From CAWBJO01 sp963789175 (GTDB taxonomy: Bacteria > Pseudomonadota > Alphaproteobacteria > Rhizobiales > Aestuariivirgaceae): a stretch of DNA of 64,000 bases. This document shows, in pieces, positions 26,360 through 34,688 of this stretch. Position 1 is the first letter of the stretch. Each line of letters opens with the position of its first letter. A program made the translations under genes and the position numbers. The stretch lies in NCBI GenBank assembly GCA_963789175.1, contig CAWBJO010000007.1:186001-250000 (forward strand), read 5' to 3'. The notes below the pieces were generated by a model, which searched no databases, was not told the origin of the DNA, and was given only the letters and a program-made list of their open reading frames with translations.

Positions 26360-26370
26360 TTATCATACAA
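26360..26370. promoter_or_regulatory. Candidate GntR operator, copy 2
   Basis: TTATCATACAA lies 28 bases upstream of the AraD1-like start and about 60 upstream of the GntR start. It differs by one base (A for G) from the copy in the sugar-transporter promoter. With flanks the two read ATTATC-R-TACAA-W-A. It could give autoregulation and control of the sugar genes. Confidence 0.6.
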
Positions 26371-26429
26371 TAAGCATGCCCGGCGAGCGGTTTATCCCAT
26401 TCCGATGCCGGCGCGTCATTCAAGGACAC

Positions 26430-27185
26430 ATGCCGAGAAAGTCCGTGCGAAATACAAGCGGCAGCCTGCATCAGGCAGTGGCGCAGGACATCGGCGCGCG
26501 CATCCTCAAGGGGGAGTATGCGCCGGGCACGCTGCTTCCCAACGAGGCGAGCTGGTGCAAGACATATCACGTCAGCCGCACAGCCGTCCGCGAGGCGATC
26601 AAGATGCTGGCTGCCAAGGGACTCATCGTGTCGCGCACGAAGATCGGGTCGCGCGTGCAGCCGCGGGAGCGCTGGAACCTGCTCGATCGCGACATGCTGG
26701 GCTGGTACTGCTCGGCGATGGAACCGCGGCAGTTCCTAGCCGACATCCAGCAGGTGCGGCTCATCCTCGAGCCGGAAGCGGCGGCGCTGGCGGCCGTCAA
26801 CCGTACCGACGAGCAGATGCAGGTGATCGAGGTCGCCATGCGCGCCATGTGGGCGGCCCGATCGCATGAGGAGGTCGTGGCTTCGGACGTGAATTTTCAC
26901 CTGTCGATCCTTGCGGCCGCCGGCAACGAGCTCCTCGTCCCGTTCGGCTTTCTCATCGAATCGGCGCTCGCCAATCTTTTCGACTACACGGTGCGGCGCA
27001 CGGACGACTGGAAATATGCAGCCCCTCTCCACGCCAACATCGTGAAGGCGATCAGGCAGAGGAAACCGGCCGCGGCCCGCCTCGCCGTGCGCAATCTCCT
27101 CAACGATACCGACCGCATCATCGAGCGCGTGGCGGCGAAGCGCCTGAGGGCCAGGCGGCAGGCGAAGATCAAGGCCAACGCCTAG
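26430..27185 (+). CDS. GntR-family (FadR subfamily) regulator of the sugar cluster
   Basis: A 251-residue regulator. The winged helix is at about residues 10-75 (LLPNEASWCKTYHVSRTAVREAIKMLAAKG, shown in parts elsewhere as the DNA-binding helix SRTAVREAI). An all-helical FCD effector domain follows, with the Asp/His metal-site pattern (DVNFHLSI). The ATG at 26430 has AAGGA 5 bases upstream. Divergent from the AraD1-like gene, it most likely senses a sugar-acid intermediate. Its stop overlaps the convergent metallo-beta-lactamase-fold gene by 4 bases. Confidence 0.9.
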   Translation: MPRKSVRNTSGSLHQAVAQDIGARILKGEYAPGTLLPNEASWCKTYHVSRTAVREAIKMLAAKGLIVSRTKIGSRVQPRERWNLLDRDMLGWYCSAMEPRQFLADIQQVRLILEPEAAALAAVNRTDEQMQVIEVAMRAMWAARSHEEVVASDVNFHLSILAAAGNELLVPFGFLIESALANLFDYTVRRTDDWKYAAPLHANIVKAIRQRKPAAARLAVRNLLNDTDRIIERVAAKRLRARRQAKIKANA

Positions 27186-28084
27186 GAACCGGAGAGGGCG
27201 AGCACCTTCGCAACATTGGCGCGGTGCACGTCTTCGTAGGGCGCGAAATAGGAGATCCAGCCCGCCCTGAGCGGACCGGCGGCGAAATCGGCGAGCGACA
27301 GGCTGCGCAACTCCGGCTCCTGCACGCAGCGCTTCAGCGTGCGGACATATTGCTGGGTCGCGCGGATGAGCGTCTTGCGGTAGCCGCCGGCCGCTATCGT
27401 CGCGGGATCGCCGTGATTTGGGAGAATGCGTCCGATCTCCCACGCCGCCATGCGGTCGAGGTCCTCCAGATGGCGGTCGAGCTTGTGCGGTTCGGCCACG
27501 TAGGTGACGGAATCTTCGAGCGTATCGCCAGCCAGAAGCAGGCCGAGCTCGGGAATGACGAGTGTCGTGCCATCCGAGCTGTGAACGTCGACGTGACGCA
27601 GCTCGATCCGCAGCCGTCCGACGTCGAGACCCATCGACTCGGAGAAGAGGGTCGTCGGCATGACGAGCCGGGCGATGGCGGGCGGGCCGTTCTGGCTCGC
27701 CGTCTCGATCTTCCGGCGACGCTCGGTGAGCATCTTCTGGGTCAGCTCATGGGCAAGGATCTCGCAATCGGCGAAGGCCTCGTTGCCGGCGACGTGGTCG
27801 AGATGGCAATGGCTGAGGACGACGCGGATTCGCTTCACGCCCAGCGCCTCGAGGAAGTTCCTGATCTTGTGGGCGTGGTCGAGGGTGATGTGCGTGTCGT
27901 AGACCAGCGCATCGTCCTCGTCGACCAAGGCATAGCTGGCGATGCCGAGGACATAGGCGCCGTCATCGATCCAGTTCGGGCCATCGGAATGCAGACGCCT
28001 GCCTTCGCGCCCATCGTAGAACGCATAGAGAAACGGCAAGGGCTTCAGCACCCGCATGGTGCGGGCAAGGATGTAGCGGTCCAT
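27182..28084 (-). CDS. Metallo-beta-lactamase-fold hydrolase
   Basis: A 300-residue MBL-fold enzyme. The metal motif HxHxDH appears as SHCHLDHVAG near residue 95; further ligands are likely His in DVHSSDG and Asp in LLLAGDTLED, with a late His in LPNHGDP. There is no signal peptide, so a cytoplasmic thioesterase or lactonase-like role is plausible. Its start overlaps the PhyH stop by one base (TGATG), so the two are translationally coupled, probably in a GntR-phyH-mbl operon. Substrate unknown. Confidence 0.9.
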   Translation of the reverse strand: MDRYILARTMRVLKPLPFLYAFYDGREGRRLHSDGPNWIDDGAYVLGIASYALVDEDDALVYDTHITLDHAHKIRNFLEALGVKRIRVVLSHCHLDHVAGNEAFADCEILAHELTQKMLTERRRKIETASQNGPPAIARLVMPTTLFSESMGLDVGRLRIELRHVDVHSSDGTTLVIPELGLLLAGDTLEDSVTYVAEPHKLDRHLEDLDRMAAWEIGRILPNHGDPATIAAGGYRKTLIRATQQYVRTLKRCVQEPELRSLSLADFAAGPLRAGWISYFAPYEDVHRANVAKVLALSGS

Positions 28085-28947
28085 CACGCGGCCGCGCGGC
28101 CGCCGGCGATGTAGGCGTCGAGCCAGGCGGTGCGATAGCCGTCGTCGCGCCACAAGACGGGAAAATAGCTCTCGTCCATCTCGACGGAACCGACCTTCTT
28201 GTAGCGGCTGTAGATGTAGCTGATGTCGGTCGGATGGAAGGTCGCGGCGGAGGATATGCAGTGGGCGATGACGGCGCGGCGCGGCTTGTCGCCGCGATTG
28301 TCGCGCGAGCCGTGCCACGTGCGGCCATGATGCAGCACGGCGGAACCGGCGGGGATCTCGATAGGCACGATCTCGCAGTCGGCGACGCCAGCTGCCTCGG
28401 CGGCGGGCCGGAGATCGTGCAGGGGGTCGTCTGGAGCGTGAAACTGCATGATCGGCGGCGCGATCGGCCAGCGATGAGAACCGCGCACGTATTCGATGGT
28501 TCCCTGGCCGGCCTTGGTGTCGTCGAGCGTGATCCAGCAGGTGAGCATCTCGCCGGGCACGATCCACTGGTTGTAGCTGTCGTCCTGATGGAATCCGAGC
28601 GGCTTCGTCCCGGGCGGCTTCCAGATGACGTTGTCCTGGCCCATGCGCGCGCCCGGCCAGCGCCTCAGGGTCGCCGCCGCCCGGCCGATGTCGCCGCGCA
28701 GGACGATCGCGGCGACCGCCAGATCGGACTTCCATGCGTTGCAGATCTGGCGGGTAAGGTCGTCGCGGTCGCGGCCGGCCCGCCAATTCCATTCGTCGGG
28801 ATAGAGACCCGTCTCGAACTTGCCCTGGAACAACGGTTCGAAGCGGCTCCTGGCCCGGGCGATCGCCTCGGCGTCGAGCACGTCACGGACGATCACGAAT
28901 CCGTCGCGATCGAAGGTGGCGATATGTTCTTTCGTCAGTACCAGCAT
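28084..28947 (-). CDS. Phytanoyl-CoA dioxygenase (PhyH) family protein
   Basis: A 287-residue Fe(II)/2-oxoglutarate dioxygenase. The iron-binding HxD is in GFHQDDSY and the distal His in LHHGRTWHGS; the N-terminus DRDGFVIVRDVLDAEAIA is typical of PhyH proteins. Small bacterial members hydroxylate free substrates such as ectoine, phosphonates or quaternary amines rather than CoA esters. Coupled to the downstream MBL gene and 50 bases after the GntR gene, it is probably part of the amine/glutamylation regulon across the promoter. Confidence 0.92.
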   Translation of the reverse strand: MLVLTKEHIATFDRDGFVIVRDVLDAEAIARARSRFEPLFQGKFETGLYPDEWNWRAGRDRDDLTRQICNAWKSDLAVAAIVLRGDIGRAAATLRRWPGARMGQDNVIWKPPGTKPLGFHQDDSYNQWIVPGEMLTCWITLDDTKAGQGTIEYVRGSHRWPIAPPIMQFHAPDDPLHDLRPAAEAAGVADCEIVPIEIPAGSAVLHHGRTWHGSRDNRGDKPRRAVIAHCISSAATFHPTDISYIYSRYKKVGSVEMDESYFPVLWRDDGYRTAWLDAYIAGGRAAA

Positions 28948-28997
28948 GCGGCGACCTCAATAGATGCTGTGGAAGAGGAGACGACGGCGAGAGCCGG

Positions 28998-29750
28998 TCA
29001 TTCGTTTTCGACACCAAGCAGGTCCTGGCGGGCCGTCTCGAGGTGACGCGTTATGAGCTCGGCGGCAAGGCCGACGTCGCGGCCGCGAATGGCGTCGTAC
29101 ACGGCCTGGTGCTGTCGATTGTAGATGCGCATCTTGTCGGGGGTGAGGATTGCGCGCGTCATGCGCTCCCATTGCGCCTGGGCGCGCACGTCGTCGATCT
29201 CCTGGTAGATGTGCAGGATCAGCGGATTGCGCGCCGCCCTGGCGAGCTGGAGGTGGAATTCCGAATCCCAATGGGTGAAGCGATCGCGATCCTCGGCCGC
29301 CGCGGCGAGCTGCTCGAGGCACGCCTCGATGCCGTCGAGGTCCTTCTGGGTCGCGTGAATTGTCGCGAGCCGTGCCACGTACGGCTCGACGGCACAGCGC
29401 GTCTCGATGAGCTGCAGCGGGCTGATGAGATCCGCCACGTCTCCCGCCGCCGATTGCAGCGGGCCTGAGAAATTCACGTACGTTCCGCTGCCGACGCGGC
29501 GGACGACGAGGCCTTTCTGCTCGAGCTGGTCGAGAGCCTTGCGGATGGTCGAGCGGGCGGTGCCGAGCGCCACGGCGAGCTGGCGTTCGGGCGGAAGCTG
29601 ATCGCCGTCGGCGAAAACGCCGGTCTCGATGGCATGGCGCAGGCGGGCGGTGATCGCGTTGGCGCTCTTGGCCGGAACGAGGCCGAAACTCTCCGGGTCC
29701 GGCCCGTCGCGAGATTGCTCACCCAGCACATCCCGCAGGTCCTGTTGCAT
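28998..29750 (-). CDS. GntR-family (FadR subfamily) regulator
   Basis: A 250-residue transcription factor. It has an N-terminal winged helix (LPPERQLAVALGTARSTIRKAL region) and a C-terminal FCD ligand domain with WDSEFHLQLARAARNP. I choose the ATG at 29750; a TTG at 29774 would put eight codons inside the repeat array. It stands between two opposite operons: PhyH-MBL in its own direction and the FAD-oxidoreductase/glutamine-synthetase operon on the other side. The ATTGG array directly upstream is the obvious operator candidate. Confidence 0.9.
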   Translation of the reverse strand: MQQDLRDVLGEQSRDGPDPESFGLVPAKSANAITARLRHAIETGVFADGDQLPPERQLAVALGTARSTIRKALDQLEQKGLVVRRVGSGTYVNFSGPLQSAAGDVADLISPLQLIETRCAVEPYVARLATIHATQKDLDGIEACLEQLAAAAEDRDRFTHWDSEFHLQLARAARNPLILHIYQEIDDVRAQAQWERMTRAILTPDKMRIYNRQHQAVYDAIRGRDVGLAAELITRHLETARQDLLGVENE

Positions 29751-29762
29751 CACCGGCACCCG

Positions 29763-29816
29763 ATTGGTCTGCAAATTGGTCCGAATTGGAAAGAATTGGT
29801 TGCAATAGGTTCCAAT
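29763..29816. promoter_or_regulatory. Helically phased ATTGG box array, operator candidate
   Basis: ATTGG starts at 29763, 29775, 29785 and 29795, a variant ATAGG at 29805 and an inverted CCAAT at 29812. Spacings are 12, 10, 10 and 10 bases, so the boxes face one side of the helix. The array is immediately upstream of the GntR start and about 110 bases before the FAD-oxidoreductase start. A related set occurs at 37651-37687. Confidence 0.7.
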
Positions 29817-29924
29817 CTGTGAATCATTATGCTTCCAATCGCCGGGCGCCCGTCAAGGGACAATGCTCCCCCATCACAGGCCCGGCGACCCGTAGCATTT
29901 CGGGTCCATGGAAGGTTTGGGTTC

Positions 29925-31271
29925 ATGACTGTTCCTGCCGGCGTGAAGTACGCAGTCATCGGCGCGGGCATCCATGGTCTGAGCACCGCTTATCATCTCG
30001 CCCAGAGACTGAAGGCCACCGGCAAGGGCACGGGGTCGGACATCCTCGTCGTCGACAAGACCGCCATCGCCGCCGGAGCGTCGGGGATCGCCTGCGGCGT
30101 GGTGCGCAACAACTACTTCCAGCCGGCCATGCGCGAGCTGATGGCGCACTCGGTCGAGGTATGGGAGAGCGATCCCAAGGCCTATTCCTATCATCCGGTC
30201 GGCTACATGCAGATCAGTCCCGAGGTCATGCACGAGGGCTGCGCATCGATCTACGAGCAGCAGAAGTCGATCGGCTATCCGTCGACCTTCATCGAGGGCG
30301 AGAAGGACTCGATGACGTATATGAAGGGCTTGTTCGACGACTGGCAGGCGAAGGGCATCACGTCGGTCCTGCACGAGAAGAAGGGCGGCTACGCCAACAA
30401 CACCGCTTCGATGCACGGCCTGGCGGCCAAAGCGGAAGGCGAGGGCGTCCGCATCCTGACCGGAACGGAGGTGACGGGCTTCGAATTCGGCAACAACAGC
30501 CGCGCCGTCACCGCGATCGTCACGAACCGCGGCCGGATCGCCTGCGACTACGTGGTCGTCGGCGTCGGCCCGTGGGTCAACGCCGTCTGGAACATGCTGG
30601 AACTGCCGAAGTCCATCTCCATCAAGGGACGCGACGGCAAGATGCACGACGGCGTGCGGATGTGGAAATACTGGTGCCTGGAGGAAGGGACGCTCGGCGT
30701 CGATCCCAACATGCACAAGACCAACGACGGCAAGATGCCGCCGGTCATCCACGTCGATACCGACGCTCCGCTCCATTCCGACATCGACGGATCGCTCATC
30801 ACCGACAAGCTGTGGGGTCTCTACTACAAGCCGGACTTCAACTTCGGCGGCGTACAGGGCGGCTCCTCGCCCTATGTGGTCGACCAGGATCCCGATGGCG
30901 TCGAGGTCGATCCCTACGGTCCCGACAGCCCCGACTTCATCGTCGGGGACAATTTCGTGCATAGCTGGTGCTCGATGCTGGCCCATTGCCAGAAGCGCTT
31001 CGAAGGGAAGATCAGCCTCTACAAGAAGGATGAGAAATCCGGGGGGCTCGGGTGCTTCACGCCGGACAGCTTTCCGGTGTTCGACGTGTTTCGCGACAAC
31101 GTGTTCGTCATCGCCGATTCGAACCACGGCTACAAGATGCTGGGCGTCGGCAAGCTGGTGGCGCAGGAGATCGCCGGGGAGAAATCGGCACTTCTCGAGC
31201 CGTTCCGGTTCTCGCGCTATGCGGAAGGCAAGCTGCACCCGGTTTCGAAAAGCCCGTTTCCATGGAGCTGA
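29925..31271 (+). CDS. FAD-dependent oxidoreductase, sarcosine/N-methyl-amino-acid oxidase type
   Basis: A 448-residue flavoprotein of the DAO/sarcosine-oxidase-beta fold. The N-terminal FAD loop is VIGAGIHGLSTAYHL (about residues 10-24), then DKTAIAAGASGIACG, a region homologous to the flavin-proximal GASG loop of SoxB/MgdA proteins. The C-terminal FAD segment is VFVIADSNHGYKMLGVGKLVAQ. Such enzymes oxidise secondary amino acids. It heads an operon with a glutamine-synthetase homologue and split glutamate-synthase subunits, so N-alkyl-glutamate oxidation is an attractive inference. The ATG at 29925 is chosen because the conserved FAD strand begins nine residues later. Confidence 0.88.
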   Translation: MTVPAGVKYAVIGAGIHGLSTAYHLAQRLKATGKGTGSDILVVDKTAIAAGASGIACGVVRNNYFQPAMRELMAHSVEVWESDPKAYSYHPVGYMQISPEVMHEGCASIYEQQKSIGYPSTFIEGEKDSMTYMKGLFDDWQAKGITSVLHEKKGGYANNTASMHGLAAKAEGEGVRILTGTEVTGFEFGNNSRAVTAIVTNRGRIACDYVVVGVGPWVNAVWNMLELPKSISIKGRDGKMHDGVRMWKYWCLEEGTLGVDPNMHKTNDGKMPPVIHVDTDAPLHSDIDGSLITDKLWGLYYKPDFNFGGVQGGSSPYVVDQDPDGVEVDPYGPDSPDFIVGDNFVHSWCSMLAHCQKRFEGKISLYKKDEKSGGLGCFTPDSFPVFDVFRDNVFVIADSNHGYKMLGVGKLVAQEIAGEKSALLEPFRFSRYAEGKLHPVSKSPFPWS

Positions 31272-31370
31272 CGGGGTTGTCGAAATCCGTCCGGCATGGC
31301 TAACTTCGGACGTCCGCGACGGGGCGGAGCAAAGACATAAGGCGGTTGCCGCTGGAGGGAGCGAGTACAC

Positions 31371-32846
31371 ATGTCCACCGACTATGAGAAATTCACGAGT
31401 GCGCCGGGCCGTGACGACGTCATCAAACAGGTCCGCAAGAAGATCGACGCTCTCGGAATCGAGTATCTCTATCTTCAGTTCATCTCGGTCACCGGCCGCA
31501 TCATGGGCAAGGGCATCCCGGCCGATCATTGGGAGAACATCGCCAACGGCGGCTTCCAGCTCGTGTACGGCGCGACGGTCAACCTGTTTCTCAACCGCCG
31601 CGGCGAATATCTCGGATACGGACCGGAGTCGGCCGAGCTCGTCGGCGTCCCGGAGCCGGAAACCTTCATGCAGCTCCCGTGGGACAAGCGCGTGGCGCGC
31701 ATGTGGTGCACGCTGTTCCGCAACCGCGAGGAGCGCGAAAATCCAGGCGGCTACCTGACAGCCGACGCCAGGGGCAATCTCCGGCGCATCCACGACGAAT
31801 TCGAGAAGTCGCACGGCCTGCGCATGCGCCACGGCACCGAGCCCGAGATGATGTGGCTCAAGAAGGACGAGAACGGCAAGGCGAACGGCGGGTACTCGAA
31901 TCCGTACTGCTACCACATCGACCAGTTCGAAAGTCTGCGGCCGGTCTACATGCGGGTCATCGAGTACGGCCGCAAGATGGGCCTCGACATGATCCAGGGC
32001 GACCATGAGGACAGCCCCGGCCAGCTCGAGCTCAACTTCAACTACGACGACGCGCTGCGCACCGCAGACCGGCTGGCGACCTATCGCCAGATCTGCGCCC
32101 AGGTGGCGCGCGAGTTCAACATCATCGCGTGCTTCATGTGCAAGCCGTTCATGGGCGTGTCCGCCAACGGCTGCCACCACAACATCTCGCTGTGGAAGGA
32201 AGGCAAGGACGAATTCAAGGTGCTGGGCAACGACGCCAAGAACCTGCCGGGCATGGAGCACAACTACATGTACCGGCGCGGCGGCACCAACACGTTCATG
32301 CCCGAAGGCAAGGACGTGCAGATGCCGGGCCAGATCGGCCTCTACACGATCGGCGGCCTCGTCAAGCACCTCGCGGCCCTGACCGCGATCGGCTGCTCGA
32401 CGGTCAACTCCTACCGGCGGCTGTGGGACACCGGGTTCTGGGCGCCGGTCTTCGCCGACTGGGGTTTCCAGAACCGCACGACCGGACTGCGTCTCTCGGC
32501 GCCCGGCCGGTTCGAATACCGCGCGGTCGACAGCATGGTGAACCCGCATCTCATGGCGGCGGCGATCCTCAAGGCGGCGGACGACGGGATCAAGAACAAG
32601 ATCGATCCCGGCAAGCCCGAAGAGCGGAACATCTATGCCGCGATGGAGGCCGGAAAGCAGGTCAAGAAGCTGCCGATGACGCTCGGCGATGCGCTCGAGG
32701 CCCTGAAGAAGGACGAGGTGATCAAGTCGGCGCTGCCGGGCGAGATGCACCGCCTGTACGACGAATACAAGCGCGACGAATGGGAGCGGTTCCTCCATAC
32801 GTCGACGGAGTGGGACATCAAGATGTACATGGACTGCCTGCCGTAG
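31371..32846 (+). CDS. Glutamine synthetase family protein, type III (GlnT/GmaS-like)
   Basis: A 491-residue homologue of the glutamine-synthetase catalytic domain, longer than Rhizobium GlnT or gamma-glutamylmethylamide synthetase (about 435-450 as I recall). Active-site pieces are kept: the ExE metal pair in GTEPEMMWL, HEDSPGQLELN, KPFMGVSANGCHHNISLW, VNSYRRLW and FEYRAVDSMVNPHL. It probably ligates glutamate gamma-carboxyl to ammonia or to an amine. Its operon with Mgs/Glx-like subunits and an amine-type FAD enzyme favours an amine as second substrate. GGAGGGAGCG precedes the ATG. Confidence 0.92.
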   Translation: MSTDYEKFTSAPGRDDVIKQVRKKIDALGIEYLYLQFISVTGRIMGKGIPADHWENIANGGFQLVYGATVNLFLNRRGEYLGYGPESAELVGVPEPETFMQLPWDKRVARMWCTLFRNREERENPGGYLTADARGNLRRIHDEFEKSHGLRMRHGTEPEMMWLKKDENGKANGGYSNPYCYHIDQFESLRPVYMRVIEYGRKMGLDMIQGDHEDSPGQLELNFNYDDALRTADRLATYRQICAQVAREFNIIACFMCKPFMGVSANGCHHNISLWKEGKDEFKVLGNDAKNLPGMEHNYMYRRGGTNTFMPEGKDVQMPGQIGLYTIGGLVKHLAALTAIGCSTVNSYRRLWDTGFWAPVFADWGFQNRTTGLRLSAPGRFEYRAVDSMVNPHLMAAAILKAADDGIKNKIDPGKPEERNIYAAMEAGKQVKKLPMTLGDALEALKKDEVIKSALPGEMHRLYDEYKRDEWERFLHTSTEWDIKMYMDCLP

Positions 32847-32879
32847 GGCGGCGTCCGCCTACTTGCGAGGAGAGCGAAC

Positions 32880-33815
32880 ATGTGTGGCATTGCAGGCCTG
32901 ATCCATCGCGACGGCGCCGGAAACATCGGTGCCGAGATGACCGCCATGCTCCAGTCCCTGAAGCATCGCGGGCCCGACTCGACCGGCTATGCGATCTACG
33001 GCATGCCGGGCCGGAACGAGCACGTGATGCGCTTCAAGGTCGCGGAGCAGGAGGACACCAAGAAGGGCTTCGACATCCACGACGAGATCAAGCGCCGCAA
33101 GGCCAAAGTCGAAGAGCGGCTGGCGCAGCTCGGCGTCACGGTCATCGACCGCGAAGATGCGACGGAGTACGCCTATCGCTACCGGATCCACTATGACGGC
33201 GACATGAAGAAGCTCGCCGACTACGTGGAGGACGTGGAGGGCACCGAGATCCTGTCGATGGGCAACGCTCTCGAGCTCATCAAGGATCTCGGCGATGCGG
33301 CTCTGGTGTCGAGCCAGTACAGGCTTTCCGGCTTCAAGGGCACGCACGGCATCGGCCATACGCGCATGGCCACGGAAAGCGACGTCGACATCCGCTCGGC
33401 GCATCCATACTGGGCCTATCCCTACAACGACATCGCCGTCGTCCATAACGGGCAGCTCACCAACTACTGGCAGATGCGCCGCGAGTTCGAGCGGCGCGGC
33501 CATCGCTTCATGTCGAACTGCGACAGCGAGGTCCTGGCCGTATACACGGCCTTCAACCTGGAGCAGGGCGCGACGCTCGAAGACTCGCTGCGGGCGTCGA
33601 TCAAGGACATCGACGGCGTCTTCACCTATCTCGTCGCCACCAAGGATGCGCTCGGCATGGCAAAAGACTCGATGGCGGCCAAGCCGATGGTGCTCTACGA
33701 GAGCGACAACCTGGTGGCCCTCGCCTCCGAGGAGGTCGCGATCCGAAGTGTCATTCACCACGAGATCGACACCTGGGACCCCTATGACGAGGAGATTCGC
33801 GTATGGCGGGCGTAA
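32880..33815 (+). CDS. Class II glutamine amidotransferase subunit (GlxB/MgsA-like)
   Basis: A 311-residue N-terminal-nucleophile amidohydrolase, a stand-alone version of the glutaminase domain of glutamate synthase. The catalytic Cys is residue 2 (MCGIAGLIHRDG), exposed after Met removal. Other active-site elements are GHTRMAT, HNGQLTNY and NCDSEV. Between about residues 45 and 145 there is an insertion rich in charged residues not found in short class II domains. It releases ammonia, or transfers an amine, from glutamine or a gamma-glutamyl-amide. It overlaps the GXGXG gene by 13 bases. Confidence 0.92.
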   Translation: MCGIAGLIHRDGAGNIGAEMTAMLQSLKHRGPDSTGYAIYGMPGRNEHVMRFKVAEQEDTKKGFDIHDEIKRRKAKVEERLAQLGVTVIDREDATEYAYRYRIHYDGDMKKLADYVEDVEGTEILSMGNALELIKDLGDAALVSSQYRLSGFKGTHGIGHTRMATESDVDIRSAHPYWAYPYNDIAVVHNGQLTNYWQMRREFERRGHRFMSNCDSEVLAVYTAFNLEQGATLEDSLRASIKDIDGVFTYLVATKDALGMAKDSMAAKPMVLYESDNLVALASEEVAIRSVIHHEIDTWDPYDEEIRVWRA

Positions 33816-34660
33816 CCGAGGTCACGAAGGACCACGTCTCCCATGAAATGGGGATGCATACGGAAGGGCTGCGCGGGCGCAGCCAGCAGCGATTCTTCGA
33901 TATCACGGAGGAGAACGTCGGCTTCGGCTATCCCGACGCGCTGGACGTCGACTTCAACAAGCGCGCCGAGATCGATGCGGAAAACCTGGACTCGCGTCAG
34001 ATCAACCAGCAGCTACGGGAGCTGATGAAGAAGGGCTATGGCACGATCGTGCTGCAGAACCCCGGCTCCAAGCATTCGGTCGCCGTCGGCATCCTCAACC
34101 GGCTTAAGCTTCACATCGAAGGCAGCTGCGGGTATTTCGCCTGCGGTCTCGTCGACGGCCCGAACATCAGCATCAAGGGTCGCGTCGGCTGGGCGTGCGG
34201 GGAGAACATGCTTTCCGGAACCATCGTGATCGAGAAAAACGCCGGTTCGCAGTTCGGCGCCGCCATCCGCGGCGGCGACCTCGTTTGCAAAGGGTCGGTC
34301 GGGGCGCGCACCGGCATCGATCAGAAGGGCGGTACGATCCTCGTCGGCGGCGATACCGGCTCGTTCACGGGGTTCATGATGCAGCGCGGCCGCATGATCA
34401 TCTGCGGCAACGCCGGCAAGAACCTGGGCGACAGCATGTACGACGGCACGATCTACATCGGAGGCGAGCCGCGCAGCCTGGGCGTCGACGCGGTGTGGGC
34501 GGACCTGACCGACCTCGACCGGCAGTGGCTGATGCGCAAACTCAGAATGTACGAGATGTTCCCGGCGCAGGGGATCGGCCACTTCCGCAAGATCGTCGCC
34601 GGCAAGCAGCTTTGGAACTACGACAATCTGGAACCCAGCGAGAAGAAGCTCGTCCTTTAG
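33803..34660 (+). CDS. GXGXG-domain subunit (GlxC/MgsB-like)
   Basis: A 285-residue protein equal to the C-terminal right-handed beta-helix of glutamate synthase. Repeats of the GXGXG type are visible between about residues 100 and 240 (VGWACGENMLSGTI; GAAIRGGDLVCKG; GARTGIDQKGGTILVGGDTG; CGNAGKNLGDSM). It is structural and holds the amidotransferase and FMN subunits together. It is some 55 residues longer than GlxC/MgsB as I recall them, the extra part being N-terminal. Confidence 0.92.
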   Translation: MAGVTEVTKDHVSHEMGMHTEGLRGRSQQRFFDITEENVGFGYPDALDVDFNKRAEIDAENLDSRQINQQLRELMKKGYGTIVLQNPGSKHSVAVGILNRLKLHIEGSCGYFACGLVDGPNISIKGRVGWACGENMLSGTIVIEKNAGSQFGAAIRGGDLVCKGSVGARTGIDQKGGTILVGGDTGSFTGFMMQRGRMIICGNAGKNLGDSMYDGTIYIGGEPRSLGVDAVWADLTDLDRQWLMRKLRMYEMFPAQGIGHFRKIVAGKQLWNYDNLEPSEKKLVL

Positions 34661-34688
34661 ACGCGCGAGCGTCTGTTGAGAGGTAGAC

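Noticed and set aside
27182..28792. Single large protein joining the MBL region with upstream sequence
   Set aside because: The N-terminal half is an out-of-frame reading of the PhyH gene. The MBL gene starts at 28084, coupled to the PhyH stop.
31307..31316. CGGACGTCCG palindrome before the glutamine-synthetase gene
   Set aside because: A 10-base GC palindrome is expected by chance in DNA this GC-rich, and no second copy or promoter context supports it as an operator.
29874..32798. Very long open frame (974 codons) on the minus strand
   Set aside because: It is antisense to the FAD-oxidoreductase and glutamine-synthetase genes, which have clear catalytic motifs; its translation is low-complexity and matches no fold. 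High GC content produces such shadow frames.
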